This document shows positions 26,946-35,843 of a stretch of DNA of 54,656 bases, one piece after another. The translations under genes were made by a program, and so were the position numbers. The DNA lies in assembly GCA_030527015.1 (NCBI GenBank), contig JAUNBR010000017.1, forward strand, positions 1-54,656. Reading direction: 5' to 3'. The DNA is from Planctomycetia bacterium. Lineage in GTDB: Bacteria; Planctomycetota; Planctomycetia; Pirellulales; Thermoguttaceae. The notes under the pieces are model-generated. The model saw nothing but the letters and a program-made list of their open reading frames with translations. It did not search any database and was not told the origin of the DNA. How positions within the stretch are numbered: position 1 is the stretch's first letter; every line of letters begins with the position of its first letter.

Positions 26946-27593
26946 ATGAGCAAAACGATTCAGTGCCCGAAGTGTAAACAGGTGCAGCATTTTGAAGCCG
27001 ATAAACTGGATGAACAGGGGCGTTTTGCATGTCAGAAGTGTCGGGTTAAGATTCACGTGAAGCGAAAAGCGGTTTCTTCCAGTATGATGAAAGCGGCGGA
27101 TGAAGTGGGGGAGGAGCAGGGGGAGGCTGCGCAGCTGGTGGAGTTCGAGAAGCATATGCGCGAAGAGGGGGAGATGGACCTGACGCCCATGGTGGATGTG
27201 ACTTTTTTGCTGTTAATATTTTTTATGGTAACGGCCACATTTAGTATGCAAAAATCGCTGGATTTACCTGCGGCGGATCCGAATGAAAGTGCAGAGCAGT
27301 CACGGACAGTCGTGGAAATCGAAAATGATGACGATAATATTATTATTCGTGTGGATGAAGATAATACCATCTGGGTGAATGACGCGGAGGCACCGACAGA
27401 TCAAGAGATTATCGCAAAATTACGTGAGGCAAAAGAAGTTCCGGCAGGAATGTCGGGAATCGGACCGTCTAAATTAATGATTTTTTATCATCCAGAATCG
27501 CGTGTGGAAACGACAGTTCGTGCGCATGACGCAGGTACGGCGGTGGGAATGGAGGGAATCGTATGGCGGCAGTTAAGTGAAGAGAACTGGTAA
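26946..27593 (+). CDS. ExbD/TolR family protein with N-terminal zinc ribbon
   Basis: This encodes 215 residues from the ATG at 26946, which places a zinc ribbon at the very N-terminus; an in-frame GTG at 26913 is an alternative. Residues 7-32 contain two CxxC pairs (CPKC and CQKC), like the MJ0042-type zinc ribbon common in planctomycete proteins. An acidic linker follows, then the ExbD helix with MDLTPMVDVTFLLLIFFMV and the proton-relay aspartate at residue 84. The periplasmic part includes NIIIRVDEDNTIWVND. A zinc ribbon on the cytoplasmic side of an ExbD is not part of classical ExbD/TolR proteins. It is the last gene of the cluster. Confidence 0.9.
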   Translation: MSKTIQCPKCKQVQHFEADKLDEQGRFACQKCRVKIHVKRKAVSSSMMKAADEVGEEQGEAAQLVEFEKHMREEGEMDLTPMVDVTFLLLIFFMVTATFSMQKSLDLPAADPNESAEQSRTVVEIENDDDNIIIRVDEDNTIWVNDAEAPTDQEIIAKLREAKEVPAGMSGIGPSKLMIFYHPESRVETTVRAHDAGTAVGMEGIVWRQLSEENW

Positions 27594-27728
27594 AAAAGTT
27601 TTACACTGCGGGAGAAGAAAAATCGAGAAAAAGAAATACGTTTCTGATAATATTTTTGAAAGATGCCCTGAGCGGCATTCGGTTTTAGTGTTCTTTACGG
27701 AGTGTAAAGCATACTGAAGCGGGTGTAT

Positions 27729-27836
27729 TACATCTCCGATACACTATAAAATTCCTCTTCTCTCGGCATTTTGTTTCGCCGAAAATACTTATTTTTAGAG
27801 CCGCGCAAAAAGAAAATTTAAAGTGGAACCGGTATA
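27729..27836 (+). repeat. 105-bp interspersed element, plus orientation
   Basis: Full-length copy: CTCCGATACACTATAAAATT, GGCATTTTGTTTCGCC, GAGCCGCGCAAAAAG and arm B ending GGAACCGGTATA. It closely resembles the copy at 28021-28126. Confidence 0.93.
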
Positions 27837-27845
27837 AATTTTTAT

Positions 27846-27955
27846 TCTTCCATTCGGCAGACAGATTTTTGTGTTTCTTTGCCGGCAGCGTGTGGAGCTG
27901 AAAATGTATTCGGTGGCTGCGGTAAATGAAAATTTAACGTGAAACCGGGAGTTAC
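27846..27955 (+). repeat. decayed interspersed element, plus orientation
   Basis: Only the 3' half is clear: GAGCTGAAAATGTATTCG, GGCTGCGGTAAATGAAAA and TTTAACGTGAAACCGGGAG. Confidence 0.5.
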
Positions 27956-28020
27956 AGATACACAAAAACTCAGGTATTCTCCGCCGTTTTTCATCACATG
28001 TTCTCGGCGGTCATTCATTT

Positions 28021-28126
28021 TATACCCGATATACTATAAAAATCCGCTTCTCTTGGCATTTTGTTTCGCCGAAAATGCTTATTTTTAGAACCGCGCAAAA
28101 AGGAAATTTAAAGTGGAACCGGTATA
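28021..28126 (+). repeat. 105-bp interspersed element touching a stop codon, plus orientation
   Basis: Full-length copy (TATACCCGATATACTATAAA to GGAACCGGTATA). Its last base is directly followed by the stop codon (TTA on the plus strand, 28127-28129) of the minus-strand TPR gene. Confidence 0.93.
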
Positions 28127-30940
28127 TTATGACGGCTGCATTAATGACTGAAGTTTTTGAGTATACTTTTCTGCTTCTTGTGGTTTTTTGAGATATGTTA
28201 GCATCTGACACAAATTTTCATAATGCACGACCAGTCTATTTTTGTCGTCAGGATGATTCGAGATATGTCGTTCCAGGCAGAGAATCCCTGCTTTTAAGAG
28301 GTCTTCACTGCGCGTGTAATTTCCGGTTTCCCAGTAAGAAATACTCATACTGGCGGTCATTTCTCCCAGAGCGAGGATGTCTTCAAATTTTTTCTGCTGG
28401 ATGGTGAACATTAAGTGAGGAATGGATTTTTCATAATAATAAACTGCACTTTTATGATAAGCGATTTCCCTGGAGCGTGTCTGATCGGGTAATCGTCGTT
28501 CCGCTAAATGCTCTGCCTGTAATGAGTAAATGAATCCCATGCGATAATATAAATTTCCCAGCAGAAAACGATCGTTCGTGAGAGTCTGTTCGGAGGAGGA
28601 GACACTTTCCATAAAAGTGATGGCCTGTTTTAAGAACCGTGCGCTGTCCTGATATTCTTTTGTGAGGATGTATATTCTTGCCACTTCATCAAGAGTTAAT
28701 GCAGTTTCAAAACATATTAAATGCTGAGTTTCTTTATCAGGATTTAGTGCCAAAAGTTTTTGCGTGCTTTCCAGCATGTCGGATACATATTCATGGAGGT
28801 TTGTGCTGGAACCTGCCCGAGTATAAATGGCCACGTTTCGCACCGCGACTCGGTATGCCAGTTTCGCGGCTTCAGAAATGTCGGATGCATACTCATTTTT
28901 AATAAAATCTGCAGAATGCTGACGAGCTTTTTCTGTCCACAGCTTTAGTGCATGCTCCTTATTCCCCCATTTCCCCTGAGCGATACTTGCAGCGATTCCC
29001 TGATAAGCGTCAATTAACATTTTTCCCAGCATCCGTTTTTCTGCAGAGGTAATTTGGCCTTCAGACTCTGGAGAGTGAAGCAGCGCAGTTCCCTGACGAA
29101 TCGCTTTCGTGTAACAGTTCATCGCGTTCTGATAATTCGGGGACGGCATGATCATTAAAATATCCGCTTCCAGAGTAAGTGAACATGCTTCCACAGATGG
29201 ATTTTTAGAAAAAAGCTGACGAAGTTTTCGATTTTCTTGTAGTGCCTGTTCATGCAGACCTTTTCGTGCCAGTGTTTCTATTTCTAAAAACTTTTTGTTT
29301 GGCAGCAGGTGAGAGGCGCTGGTTTCGGAGGAAATCCGAGCTTCTTTAAAACTCTCTGACGTTCCGGATATTTCTGGTGAGTTTTCCAGAGCAGGAAGGA
29401 ACTCTTCTTGCTGCGGCTCAGAAATAGAAGAAGCCAGATCCAAAATCTCAGAATCAGCAGAGGCTGGAGGTGAAATCATGGCATTTTTTGTTTTATGGGT
29501 TCTGTTTTCGTCGATTATCGGGAGATTTTCCGGAAGATCAGGAAGAAGCTCCACTTCCGTCTGGGCAAGAGATGTTTCGGCAGCTCGCTCTTCGGGTGTT
29601 TCATCGGTTAAAATCGGAAGCTGTGTTTCGTCGGATAAACTTCCGGGGGAGGTTTCCGTGGTTATTTCTGCTGTCGGCGTTTTGACTTGTGCTGTATGTA
29701 TTTCTTCTGTTATAATTTTATGCTGCGCTATTTCTGCTAAAAGTTCTTTTTTAATCGTAAGTGCTTCCGTGTGATCTGGCTGAATTTTTAGTGCTTCTTC
29801 GACATCCGCTAAACTTCGCTGTGGATTATCCGCACGCCAAGACTCGGCGCGGAATAAAAATGGTTCGGGGGCCACCGGCTGAAACAAAATTTGTGTGACT
29901 TCTGTTTTCAGCTGTGCGGTGTCCAAATTATTTTCCAAAATTTCAGAAACATTATACAATTTTCCTTTCGGATTATAAGCAAAAGAAACTCCGATTTCTG
30001 GAAAAATTTCTCCCATGATTTGTCCGTTATCATCAGAAAGGAAAACAGACTGAATCATGTCCAGGTTAAGTTCCGTGGCCAGCTGGCGTGCAGGTACCGA
30101 TTCTAAAAGATCTGTGATGATCGCATAAATAGTTTCGTCGAACGTATGCACCACGATATGCTGGAAACCTTCCACCTGAAATTCATAGGCATCCATTCCC
30201 TCCCCGGCACCATTTTTAATATGCCGGATGGCTTTCCCCAAAATCTTTTCTGCTTCTTGAAGAGAGGTTTTCCCGGGAATAACACCATTAAAACCTGCGG
30301 TTTCCACAGGAATCGTCGAAAAAGATGCCTCTTCTGAATTTTGTGTGGATCCGGATGAATTACGGTTTTCCGTTTCTGCCGGCTTTTGTTTCGATATGAA
30401 ATTTCCCGCCTCTTCAGTGTTTTGTGCTTCCTCTTCAGAAACTTCCTTTTCGAAATTTTCTAAATTATTCTGAGGAGGAGAAAGTGGTAAATCCCAAATT
30501 CCTTCACTTTCTTCCTTTTTACTTTTTTTCTCAGATAATAACTTTTCTTCAGATCCTAAAACTGTTTCTGGGGAAATGTCATGTGTGTCTAAAGTAGGAA
30601 ATGTGCTTTCCAGAGACTGTGCGTCAGAAACCTCAGAAGATATATTTTGTCTGGAGGCAGAGATGGATTCCGAATGCTGCACTAATACAATTTTTCCCTC
30701 TGCCGATTCCCTATTTTGCGGAGATGAACCTTTTTGTGTGAGATTTACCGGCGATTTTTTCACCGTCACGTCTTGAACTAATAATGAAAATCGCTCAGAA
30801 GATAATCCAGGAGTGGCCTGCGAGGAATTTAATCGCGGACGTATATCCTCGCCGACTGCCCATAATGGTATACTGCCATACAGAATTAAAATGAGGATGA
30901 ATTTTACATGAAAAAATCGGAAGAAAAGGCAGGCAGTCAT
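28127..30940 (-). CDS. large exported TPR-repeat protein
   Basis: This encodes 937 residues. A signal peptide or anchor lies at about 10-30 (KFILILILYGSIPLWAVG). Residues 35-210 are Ser/Glu-rich and probably disordered. Residues 214-350 form a folded domain beginning FNGVIPGKTSLQEAEKILG, with VEGFQHIVVHTFDETIYAII and EIFPEIGVSFAYNPKGKLYN. A TPR-like unit follows near 370-405 (RSLADVEEALKIQPDHTEAL). After a second acidic spacer, residues 550-935 contain helical TPR-type repeats (LARKGLHEQALQENRKLRQL, GNLYYRMGFIYSLQAEHLAE, YWETGNYTRSEDLLKAGILC). The architecture suggests a scaffold at the cell envelope. The specific role is unknown. It converges with the Exb cluster, and its stop codon abuts a repeat element. 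Confidence 0.8.
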   Translation of the reverse strand: MTACLFFRFFHVKFILILILYGSIPLWAVGEDIRPRLNSSQATPGLSSERFSLLVQDVTVKKSPVNLTQKGSSPQNRESAEGKIVLVQHSESISASRQNISSEVSDAQSLESTFPTLDTHDISPETVLGSEEKLLSEKKSKKEESEGIWDLPLSPPQNNLENFEKEVSEEEAQNTEEAGNFISKQKPAETENRNSSGSTQNSEEASFSTIPVETAGFNGVIPGKTSLQEAEKILGKAIRHIKNGAGEGMDAYEFQVEGFQHIVVHTFDETIYAIITDLLESVPARQLATELNLDMIQSVFLSDDNGQIMGEIFPEIGVSFAYNPKGKLYNVSEILENNLDTAQLKTEVTQILFQPVAPEPFLFRAESWRADNPQRSLADVEEALKIQPDHTEALTIKKELLAEIAQHKIITEEIHTAQVKTPTAEITTETSPGSLSDETQLPILTDETPEERAAETSLAQTEVELLPDLPENLPIIDENRTHKTKNAMISPPASADSEILDLASSISEPQQEEFLPALENSPEISGTSESFKEARISSETSASHLLPNKKFLEIETLARKGLHEQALQENRKLRQLFSKNPSVEACSLTLEADILMIMPSPNYQNAMNCYTKAIRQGTALLHSPESEGQITSAEKRMLGKMLIDAYQGIAASIAQGKWGNKEHALKLWTEKARQHSADFIKNEYASDISEAAKLAYRVAVRNVAIYTRAGSSTNLHEYVSDMLESTQKLLALNPDKETQHLICFETALTLDEVARIYILTKEYQDSARFLKQAITFMESVSSSEQTLTNDRFLLGNLYYRMGFIYSLQAEHLAERRLPDQTRSREIAYHKSAVYYYEKSIPHLMFTIQQKKFEDILALGEMTASMSISYWETGNYTRSEDLLKAGILCLERHISNHPDDKNRLVVHYENLCQMLTYLKKPQEAEKYTQKLQSLMQPS

Positions 30941-31100
30941 GACGCTTCCCCTAATATTAATTAAATAGAAAGAAAAATAATACTTCTTTAATCTTTATCG
31001 ACATTTTGACTGCGTAAATTAAATAAATTTTAATGATTTTATGGATTTACAAGAAGTTTAGGATTTTATAGAGTTTACGGGTATTTATCCGAGAAATAAA

Positions 31101-31128
31101 AAAAACGGCAAAGAATTTTTGCCGTTTT
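31101..31128 (-). terminator. intrinsic terminator after rplS
   Basis: AAAACGGCAAA (31102-31112) pairs with TTTGCCGTTTT (31117-31127) around a short loop. On the minus strand it is followed by a T-run. It ends the ffh-rpsP-trmD-rplS group, about 95 bases after the rplS stop. Confidence 0.88.
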
Positions 31129-31136
31129 ATCAGATG

Positions 31137-31221
31137 CCTGATGTTATTTTAAATTTTAGTTTTACACAGACATAAAACTACGCATTTTAGGTAAACAAAA
31201 ATACTGGAGAAAAGAAAAGAT
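31137..31221 (-). repeat. decayed interspersed element, minus orientation
   Basis: TTATTTTAAATTTTAGTTTT, GCATTTTAGGTAAACAAAAA and TACTGGAGAAAAG resemble arm B, core and start of arm A. The right end is lost at the rplS stop. Confidence 0.45.
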
Positions 31222-31676
31222 TATGCTTCTTTTGTTTCTTTTTCAGCTTTTGCGGCTTTACTTTTTGCACGGCCACGTAATTTTTTGGGTGCTTTAACTT
31301 CCGCAGCATCTGCCGTCTTTTTGACAGTTACGCGGCGTTCTTCCAGACGAGTCGCTTTTCCGACACGGTCACGCAGGAAAAAGAGTTTCGCACGGCGAAC
31401 TTTTGCAGAACGCACCACTTCAACTTTCGCTACTTTTGGTGAATGCAGAGGGAATTTTCGTTCCACACCCTCACCCTGAACAATTCTTCGTACGGTAAAC
31501 ATTTCACGGGAGCCGGAACCACTCATCGCGATTACCACGCCAGTAAAAACCTGGATTCTCTCTTTATCACCTTCAATAATTCTGCAGTGCACATTTACGG
31601 TATCCCCGATTTCGAAAGAGGGTTTCTCTTTCTTCATACAGGCCTTCTCGACCAGATTCATAATTTGTTGGCTCAT
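31221..31676 (-). CDS. rplS: 50S ribosomal protein L19
   Basis: This encodes 151 residues from the ATG at 31676, with AAAGGA about nine bases upstream; a TTG six bases earlier is in frame. L19 lies at the 30S-50S interface. Motifs are FEIGDTVNVHCRIIEGDKER, QVFTGVVIAMSGSGSREMF, TVRRIVQGEGVERKFPLHSP and VRRAKLFFLRDRVGKATRL. The C-terminal 35 residues are a Lys/Ala-rich extension beyond the usual roughly 115 residues. It follows trmD, the conserved order. Confidence 0.97.
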   Translation of the reverse strand: MSQQIMNLVEKACMKKEKPSFEIGDTVNVHCRIIEGDKERIQVFTGVVIAMSGSGSREMFTVRRIVQGEGVERKFPLHSPKVAKVEVVRSAKVRRAKLFFLRDRVGKATRLEERRVTVKKTADAAEVKAPKKLRGRAKSKAAKAEKETKEA

Positions 31677-31718
31677 TTCCAATCATCCTTTCAAAATTTT
31701 ATATGATAAACGTATTAA

Positions 31719-32564
31719 TTATTCGTTTTCTTTTATTTTTCTTTTTTTCTTAATTTTTTCATAAGGGTTTAACACAAAATCAGAAGTAATCAGGTCCGGT
31801 CGGCGCATCTGAGTCCGTTTTCGGGCTTCCAAGTCGCGCCATTTTTCGATTTCCGCATGATTTCCGTTTAATAAAATTTCAGGTACTTCCATACCCCTAA
31901 ATTCACGCGGACGTGTATACTGGGGACCTTCCAAAAAACGTTCTCCACAGGAAAAGGAGTCGGTTACACAGCTGGTTTCATGTCCTAAAACGCCTGGAAG
32001 AAGGCGAATCACTGCTTCCATAATGGCCATGGCCGCGATTTCTCCACCATTTAGAACGTAATCTCCGAGAGAGATTTCATCTGGCTGAAGGATCTGTGAA
32101 ATTCGTTCGTCAAAACCTTCGTACCGACCACATAAAAAAACCAGTCGTTCATAGCCGGCGAGTTCTTCCACGATATTCTGTTTTAGTGGGCGTCCCTGCG
32201 GAGTGAGCATAATTAAATGCCCTGGAGTTTTCCATGATTCTGCTTTTTTTATGTCATTTTTATTTTTTTCAGTATTTTTTTAAGTTTCATCCGACGATTC
32301 AGCAGAAAAATTCAAAACATTTTCATGAAATTTTCCTGACAGAACATCTTCCACACAGTGAACGACTGGTTCTGGTTTTATTACCATTCCTGGTCCACCG
32401 CCATAAGGACGGTCATCCACAGAATGATGGCGGTCATGGGTCCAGTCTCGGAAATTATGAAGACTGACGCTTATAAAACCTTTCTGTATCGCCTGATGAA
32501 ATAAACTTTCCCTTAAAAACCCATAAAACATGTCGGGAAAAAGAGTTAATACATCAAAACGCAT
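31719..32564 (-). CDS. trmD: tRNA (guanine-37-N1)-methyltransferase, interrupted by an in-frame TAA
   Basis: TrmD makes m1G37 in tRNAs and prevents frameshifting. The N-terminal part (94 codons from ATG 32564) has [31 protein letters not shown] and PGMVIKP. It then meets TAA at 32280-32282. The same frame stays open afterwards: 23 codons ending SWKTPGHLI, then [44 protein letters not shown] and [20 protein letters not shown], through to the end. Both halves are in one frame, and all family motifs are present. The stop lies in a Lys/Asn-rich linker about 30 residues longer than in E. coli TrmD. Possible explanations are a nonsense mutation, an assembly error, readthrough, or two polypeptides with restart at ATG 32208-32210. 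TrmD is usually essential. Confidence 0.85.
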
Positions 32565-32814
32565 GAAAAAATACTTAAAAAATGACCTTAATAATTAAAT
32601 ATTACGAAAACATTTCACTCAGCATCCGTTTTATTATGGACATTATTTTCTATTTTTATGGAAAATAATAAAAATACTATAAAATTTATCGTAATTATAT
32701 TCAGAAAATAAATATAATTTAATTCTGTTTATACCATAAATTATTTGTACTATTAAATTTTAGTGTATAAAACTGAATGAATGCTGAGAGTTAATTTCGT
32801 ATGATTTTTGGTAA
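32565..32814. other. very AT-rich gap between rpsP and trmD
   Basis: No gene is visible here; in many bacteria rimM, sometimes with khpA, occupies this position. A stretch near 32720-32772 (TTTATACCATAAATTATT ... AAATTTTAGTGTATAAAA) may be a decayed element with arm A-like sequence at both ends. Confidence 0.4.
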
Positions 32815-33264
32815 TTATTCTGAATCCACAGACGGGGTTTCCGCCGCAGCGGTTTCGACAGGAGCTCCAGTAATGACAGTTTCAGTTACCTCTGCTGTTT
32901 CGGTAACACTTTCCTCCACGGGAGTCGGCGCGACATAAACGCGACAAATATTTGGACGTGGTTTTCTTTCTTCCGCCAGTTTTGCCTGTGCGGCCTGCTG
33001 CTGCGCAAGATGCGTACCATTTAGGCCATATTTTTTGATAAGAACAGCCACTTTCGGAGTGGGCAGGGCTCCTTTTTTAATCCATTCTTCCACATCCACT
33101 ACATTTAAGGTAACGCGTGCATCCGTATAAGGTATCATCGGATCATAAGTACCCAGTTCCTGTAAAACACGGCCACCACGTGGGGCTTTTGAGTCCATCG
33201 CGCAGATGCGATAAAATGGACGGTGAAGACGCCCTAACTTCTTCATACGAATTCGTACTGCCAC
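32815..33264 (-). CDS. rpsP: 30S ribosomal protein S16
   Basis: This encodes 149 residues from the GTG at 33262-33264, which has AAGGAG six bases upstream and yields the family N-terminus (M)AVRIRMKKLGRLHRPFYRI. The longer ATG frame at 33291 would add nine residues that are not part of S16. Other motifs are RVLQELGTYDPM, WIKKGALPTPKVAVLIKKYG. The C-terminal 60 residues are an acidic Glu/Thr/Val-rich tail longer than in E. coli (82 residues). It lies between ffh and trmD as usual. Confidence 0.97.
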   Translation of the reverse strand: MAVRIRMKKLGRLHRPFYRICAMDSKAPRGGRVLQELGTYDPMIPYTDARVTLNVVDVEEWIKKGALPTPKVAVLIKKYGLNGTHLAQQQAAQAKLAEERKPRPNICRVYVAPTPVEESVTETAEVTETVITGAPVETAAAETPSVDSE

Positions 33265-33298
33265 AAGATTCTCCTTCAATTTAACTTTCATGAACTAT

Positions 33299-33322
33299 CT
33301 GCCAGGGCGAACGACCTGACAG
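33299..33322 (-). promoter_or_regulatory. hairpin in the rpsP leader
   Basis: CTGCCAGG (33299-33306) and CCTGACAG (33315-33322) form a stem with one mismatch, about 35 bases upstream of the GTG start. Further upstream TGATACA/TGTATCA (33364-33370 and 33376-33382) is a perfect 7-base inverted repeat, and a TATAAT hexamer lies at 33403-33408 on the minus strand. They may be parts of a promoter and leader of rpsP. Confidence 0.35.
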
Positions 33323-33502
33323 CGACCAAAATGCGGTTTTTCTTCCACAAGATGTACGGGTAATGATACAATTTATGTATCATATTCAGTATATTCTCTT
33401 TTATTATACATCCTTTTATTTTTTTGAGAATTAGGGGTGGCGATTTATCGCCGACATTTTTCAGAATAATTTTAAAAGTTTTAAAGAGACAAACTTTTTT
33501 CG

Positions 33503-33607
33503 TATACTGGTTTTATGTTAAATTTCTGTTTTGTGTGGTTCTGAAATCTGCATTTTCAGTGAAACTAGAATACCGAGGAAATGAAATTTTATTGTGCGTC
33601 AGGTATA
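33503..33607 (-). repeat. 105-bp interspersed element, minus orientation
   Basis: Full-length copy between ffh and rpsP: TATACTGGTTTTATGTTAAA, GTGTGGTTCTGAAATC and TGCGTCAGGTATA. Confidence 0.92.
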
Positions 33608-33718
33608 ATATCAGATAAGTGGTGGCATGCAGAGCACTGGGTTTTCCACAGATATGACATGAAAATAATATATGAAAATGTAATTATTTGAAATCACGTA
33701 AAATCATTTCCGAGTAAA

Positions 33719-33746
33719 AATACAGTACGTTTCTGTACTGTATTTT
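33719..33746 (-). terminator. intrinsic terminator after ffh
   Basis: TACAGTAC (33721-33728) and GTACTGTA (33735-33742) form a perfect 8-bp stem. A T-run follows on both strands. It lies about 70 bases after the ffh stop. Confidence 0.75.
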
Positions 33747-33812
33747 ATTAAAACATGAAATATAAAAAGTTAGAGGCGTAACATGTGAGTGCGCTTATCA
33801 GATTCTAATAAA

Positions 33813-35276
33813 TTACTTTTTCTTTTTCTTAAGTTTTTCCCGCTTTTTTCGCTGAGCGGCTTTTTCTGCTGCAGTTAAACGTTTTCCGGTATTTCCTTTA
33901 GCGCGTCCGATATTCGGATTCATCGGATTCGCCTGCATTTTTCGCATCATGTCTTGCATGGCACCCACACGGCCAGCTGCGCCCATGCTCGACATCTGCT
34001 TCATCATGTCCGCCATGCCCTGAAACTGCTTAATCAGATCATTCACCTGGTTCGGCTGTACTCCGGACCCTTCCGCGATACGCCGCCGCCGAGACAGGTC
34101 AATTATTTTTGGATTTCGTCGTTCTTCCGGTGTCATGGAATTAATAATTCCGCCGATTCGGTTCATTTCTTTGTCGGCATCTGTGTTTCCCAGGGCACTT
34201 TTAAGTGCATCCATTCCAGGTAAGAAACTGAGAATTTTGCCGATGGATCCCAGACGTTTTGTTTGTGCCATCATGCTCTGAAAATCGTCCAGGGTAAATT
34301 CTCCTCGTTTAAGCCGAGCTTCCTGGCGTTCCATTTCATCCTGATCGAATTCTTGCTGGGCTTTTTCGATAAGGGTCATCATATCTCCCATTCCGAGGAT
34401 GCGCCCAGCCATCCGTTCAGGGTGAAATTCTTCCAGGGAATCCAGCTGTTCACCGGTGCCCATAAATTTAATGGGAACTCCAGTAACGTATTTCAGAGAA
34501 ATGGCGGCTCCGCCCCGGGCATCACCGTCTAGTTTCGTCATGATCACGCCGTCCAGTTCCAGTGCTTCATTAAAGGCTTTTGCACTGTTTACCGCGTCTT
34601 GCCCTGTCATGGCGTCCACGACTAAATATACTTGGTCTGGATGGCAGCGATTATCGATACGAATTAATTCTTTCATTAATTCGTCATCCACGTGTAAACG
34701 CCCGGCCGTGTCAAGAATTAAAATGTCACAGCCCTGTTTTTTGGCTTCTTCTGTCGCTGCGGCGCATACTTTTACCGGATCTTTTTCCTGGAAATCTGCG
34801 TATACGGGAATTCCCAGCTGCTGGCCGAGAACCTGTAATTGGGTGATCGCCGCGGGACGCTGAAGGTCTGCCGCGACAAGCATGGGTTTTCGTCCACGTA
34901 CTTTAATTAAACGTCCCAATTTTCCAGTGGAAGTCGTTTTTCCAGAACCCTGCAGTCCGCACATCATGAGTGTGGTAATGCCGGAGCCTTTCAGGTGTAA
35001 AGAGTGATCCACGGGCCCCATGAGATTTACGAGTTCCTGATGCACAATTTGCACCAGCTGCTGCGTGGGGTTCAGGCGTTTCATGACCGCCTCTCCCAGC
35101 GCCTGTTCAGAAATCCGTTCCATGAAGGCTTTTGCGGCATCATAACTGACATCCGCTTCCAGCAGCGCATTTTGCACCATCCGCAGGCCTTCTCGCATAT
35201 TCGCTTCTGTGAGTTTTCCGCGTCCGCTGAGGGAGCGTAATACGGAGTTTAAACCATCACGTAAAGAGTCAAACAT
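33813..35276 (-). CDS. ffh: signal recognition particle protein
   Basis: Ffh binds signal peptides and 4.5S RNA and delivers ribosomes to FtsY. This encodes 487 residues from the ATG at 35276, giving the standard N-terminus [20 protein letters not shown]; a longer frame to 35324 adds unrelated residues. GTPase motifs seen are [14 protein letters not shown] (P-loop), [32 protein letters not shown] and [12 protein letters not shown]. The C-terminal M domain has [20 protein letters not shown] and many Met residues, ending in a Lys-rich tail. It is first in the ffh-rpsP-trmD-rplS group. Confidence 0.98.
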   Translation of the reverse strand: MFDSLRDGLNSVLRSLSGRGKLTEANMREGLRMVQNALLEADVSYDAAKAFMERISEQALGEAVMKRLNPTQQLVQIVHQELVNLMGPVDHSLHLKGSGITTLMMCGLQGSGKTTSTGKLGRLIKVRGRKPMLVAADLQRPAAITQLQVLGQQLGIPVYADFQEKDPVKVCAAATEEAKKQGCDILILDTAGRLHVDDELMKELIRIDNRCHPDQVYLVVDAMTGQDAVNSAKAFNEALELDGVIMTKLDGDARGGAAISLKYVTGVPIKFMGTGEQLDSLEEFHPERMAGRILGMGDMMTLIEKAQQEFDQDEMERQEARLKRGEFTLDDFQSMMAQTKRLGSIGKILSFLPGMDALKSALGNTDADKEMNRIGGIINSMTPEERRNPKIIDLSRRRRIAEGSGVQPNQVNDLIKQFQGMADMMKQMSSMGAAGRVGAMQDMMRKMQANPMNPNIGRAKGNTGKRLTAAEKAAQRKKREKLKKKKK

Positions 35277-35329
35277 GATTTGTGTCCATTTATTAAGTGT
35301 GTGATTATTAAATAATTTTGTCAAAACGA

Positions 35330-35357
35330 ATTATATCTCAGAATTTATGCACGACAA
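35330..35357 (-). promoter_or_regulatory. sigma-70-like promoter of ffh
   Basis: On the minus strand TTGTCG (35352-35357) is followed after 16 bases by a consensus TATAAT (35330-35335), about 55 bases upstream of the chosen ffh start. Confidence 0.55.
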
Positions 35358-35688
35358 GAGGGGGGAATTTCTCTTTTTTTGTCTATTTTTGTGTGAAAAT
35401 ACTAAAGATTATAATATGCCTATAATCGGACGAGGAACACGTATGGATTATTAATGGATTATTAAATGGATGGTGGATTTAAAAATACGCACGAAAAGAG
35501 AAGTGGATTTCCGTGTGAAATTAAAGAGTGGCGTGTGCATGTAAATTTTGAAGGGAAAAGAATATAGAAAAGCACGGTCTGAACGACGAAAATCGGATTT
35601 TGTTTTGTTTTGGCGAAATATATAATCAAAATGACTGAAATATTTGGAAAATTTCTCAAAAAAAACAGGTTTTTTCTGTTCAGGCTTC
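35358..35688. other. divergent gap between ffh and the S1 protein gene
   Basis: No gene and no interspersed element is recognised here, unusual among the large gaps of this window. Both flanking genes have a recognisable promoter at its edges. Confidence 0.4.
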
Positions 35689-35717
35689 TTGACCCTTTAT
35701 AATAAACATGGTAAAAT
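35689..35717 (+). promoter_or_regulatory. sigma-70-like promoter of the S1-domain gene
   Basis: TTGACC (35689-35694), a 17-base spacer and TAAAAT (35712-35717) lie about 125 bases before the ATG, leaving a long leader. Confidence 0.6.
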
Positions 35718-35843
35718 TATAATTGAAATCTTTAACTTTAGTCAAAAATGTGGCTAAATTTTAGATTAAGTGTGTAAGTCCCGAATGGTAAGAGAAAAAG
35801 AAAAGAATCGTGAAACAGAATATGCGGAAAGTCGGGCGCCGTT

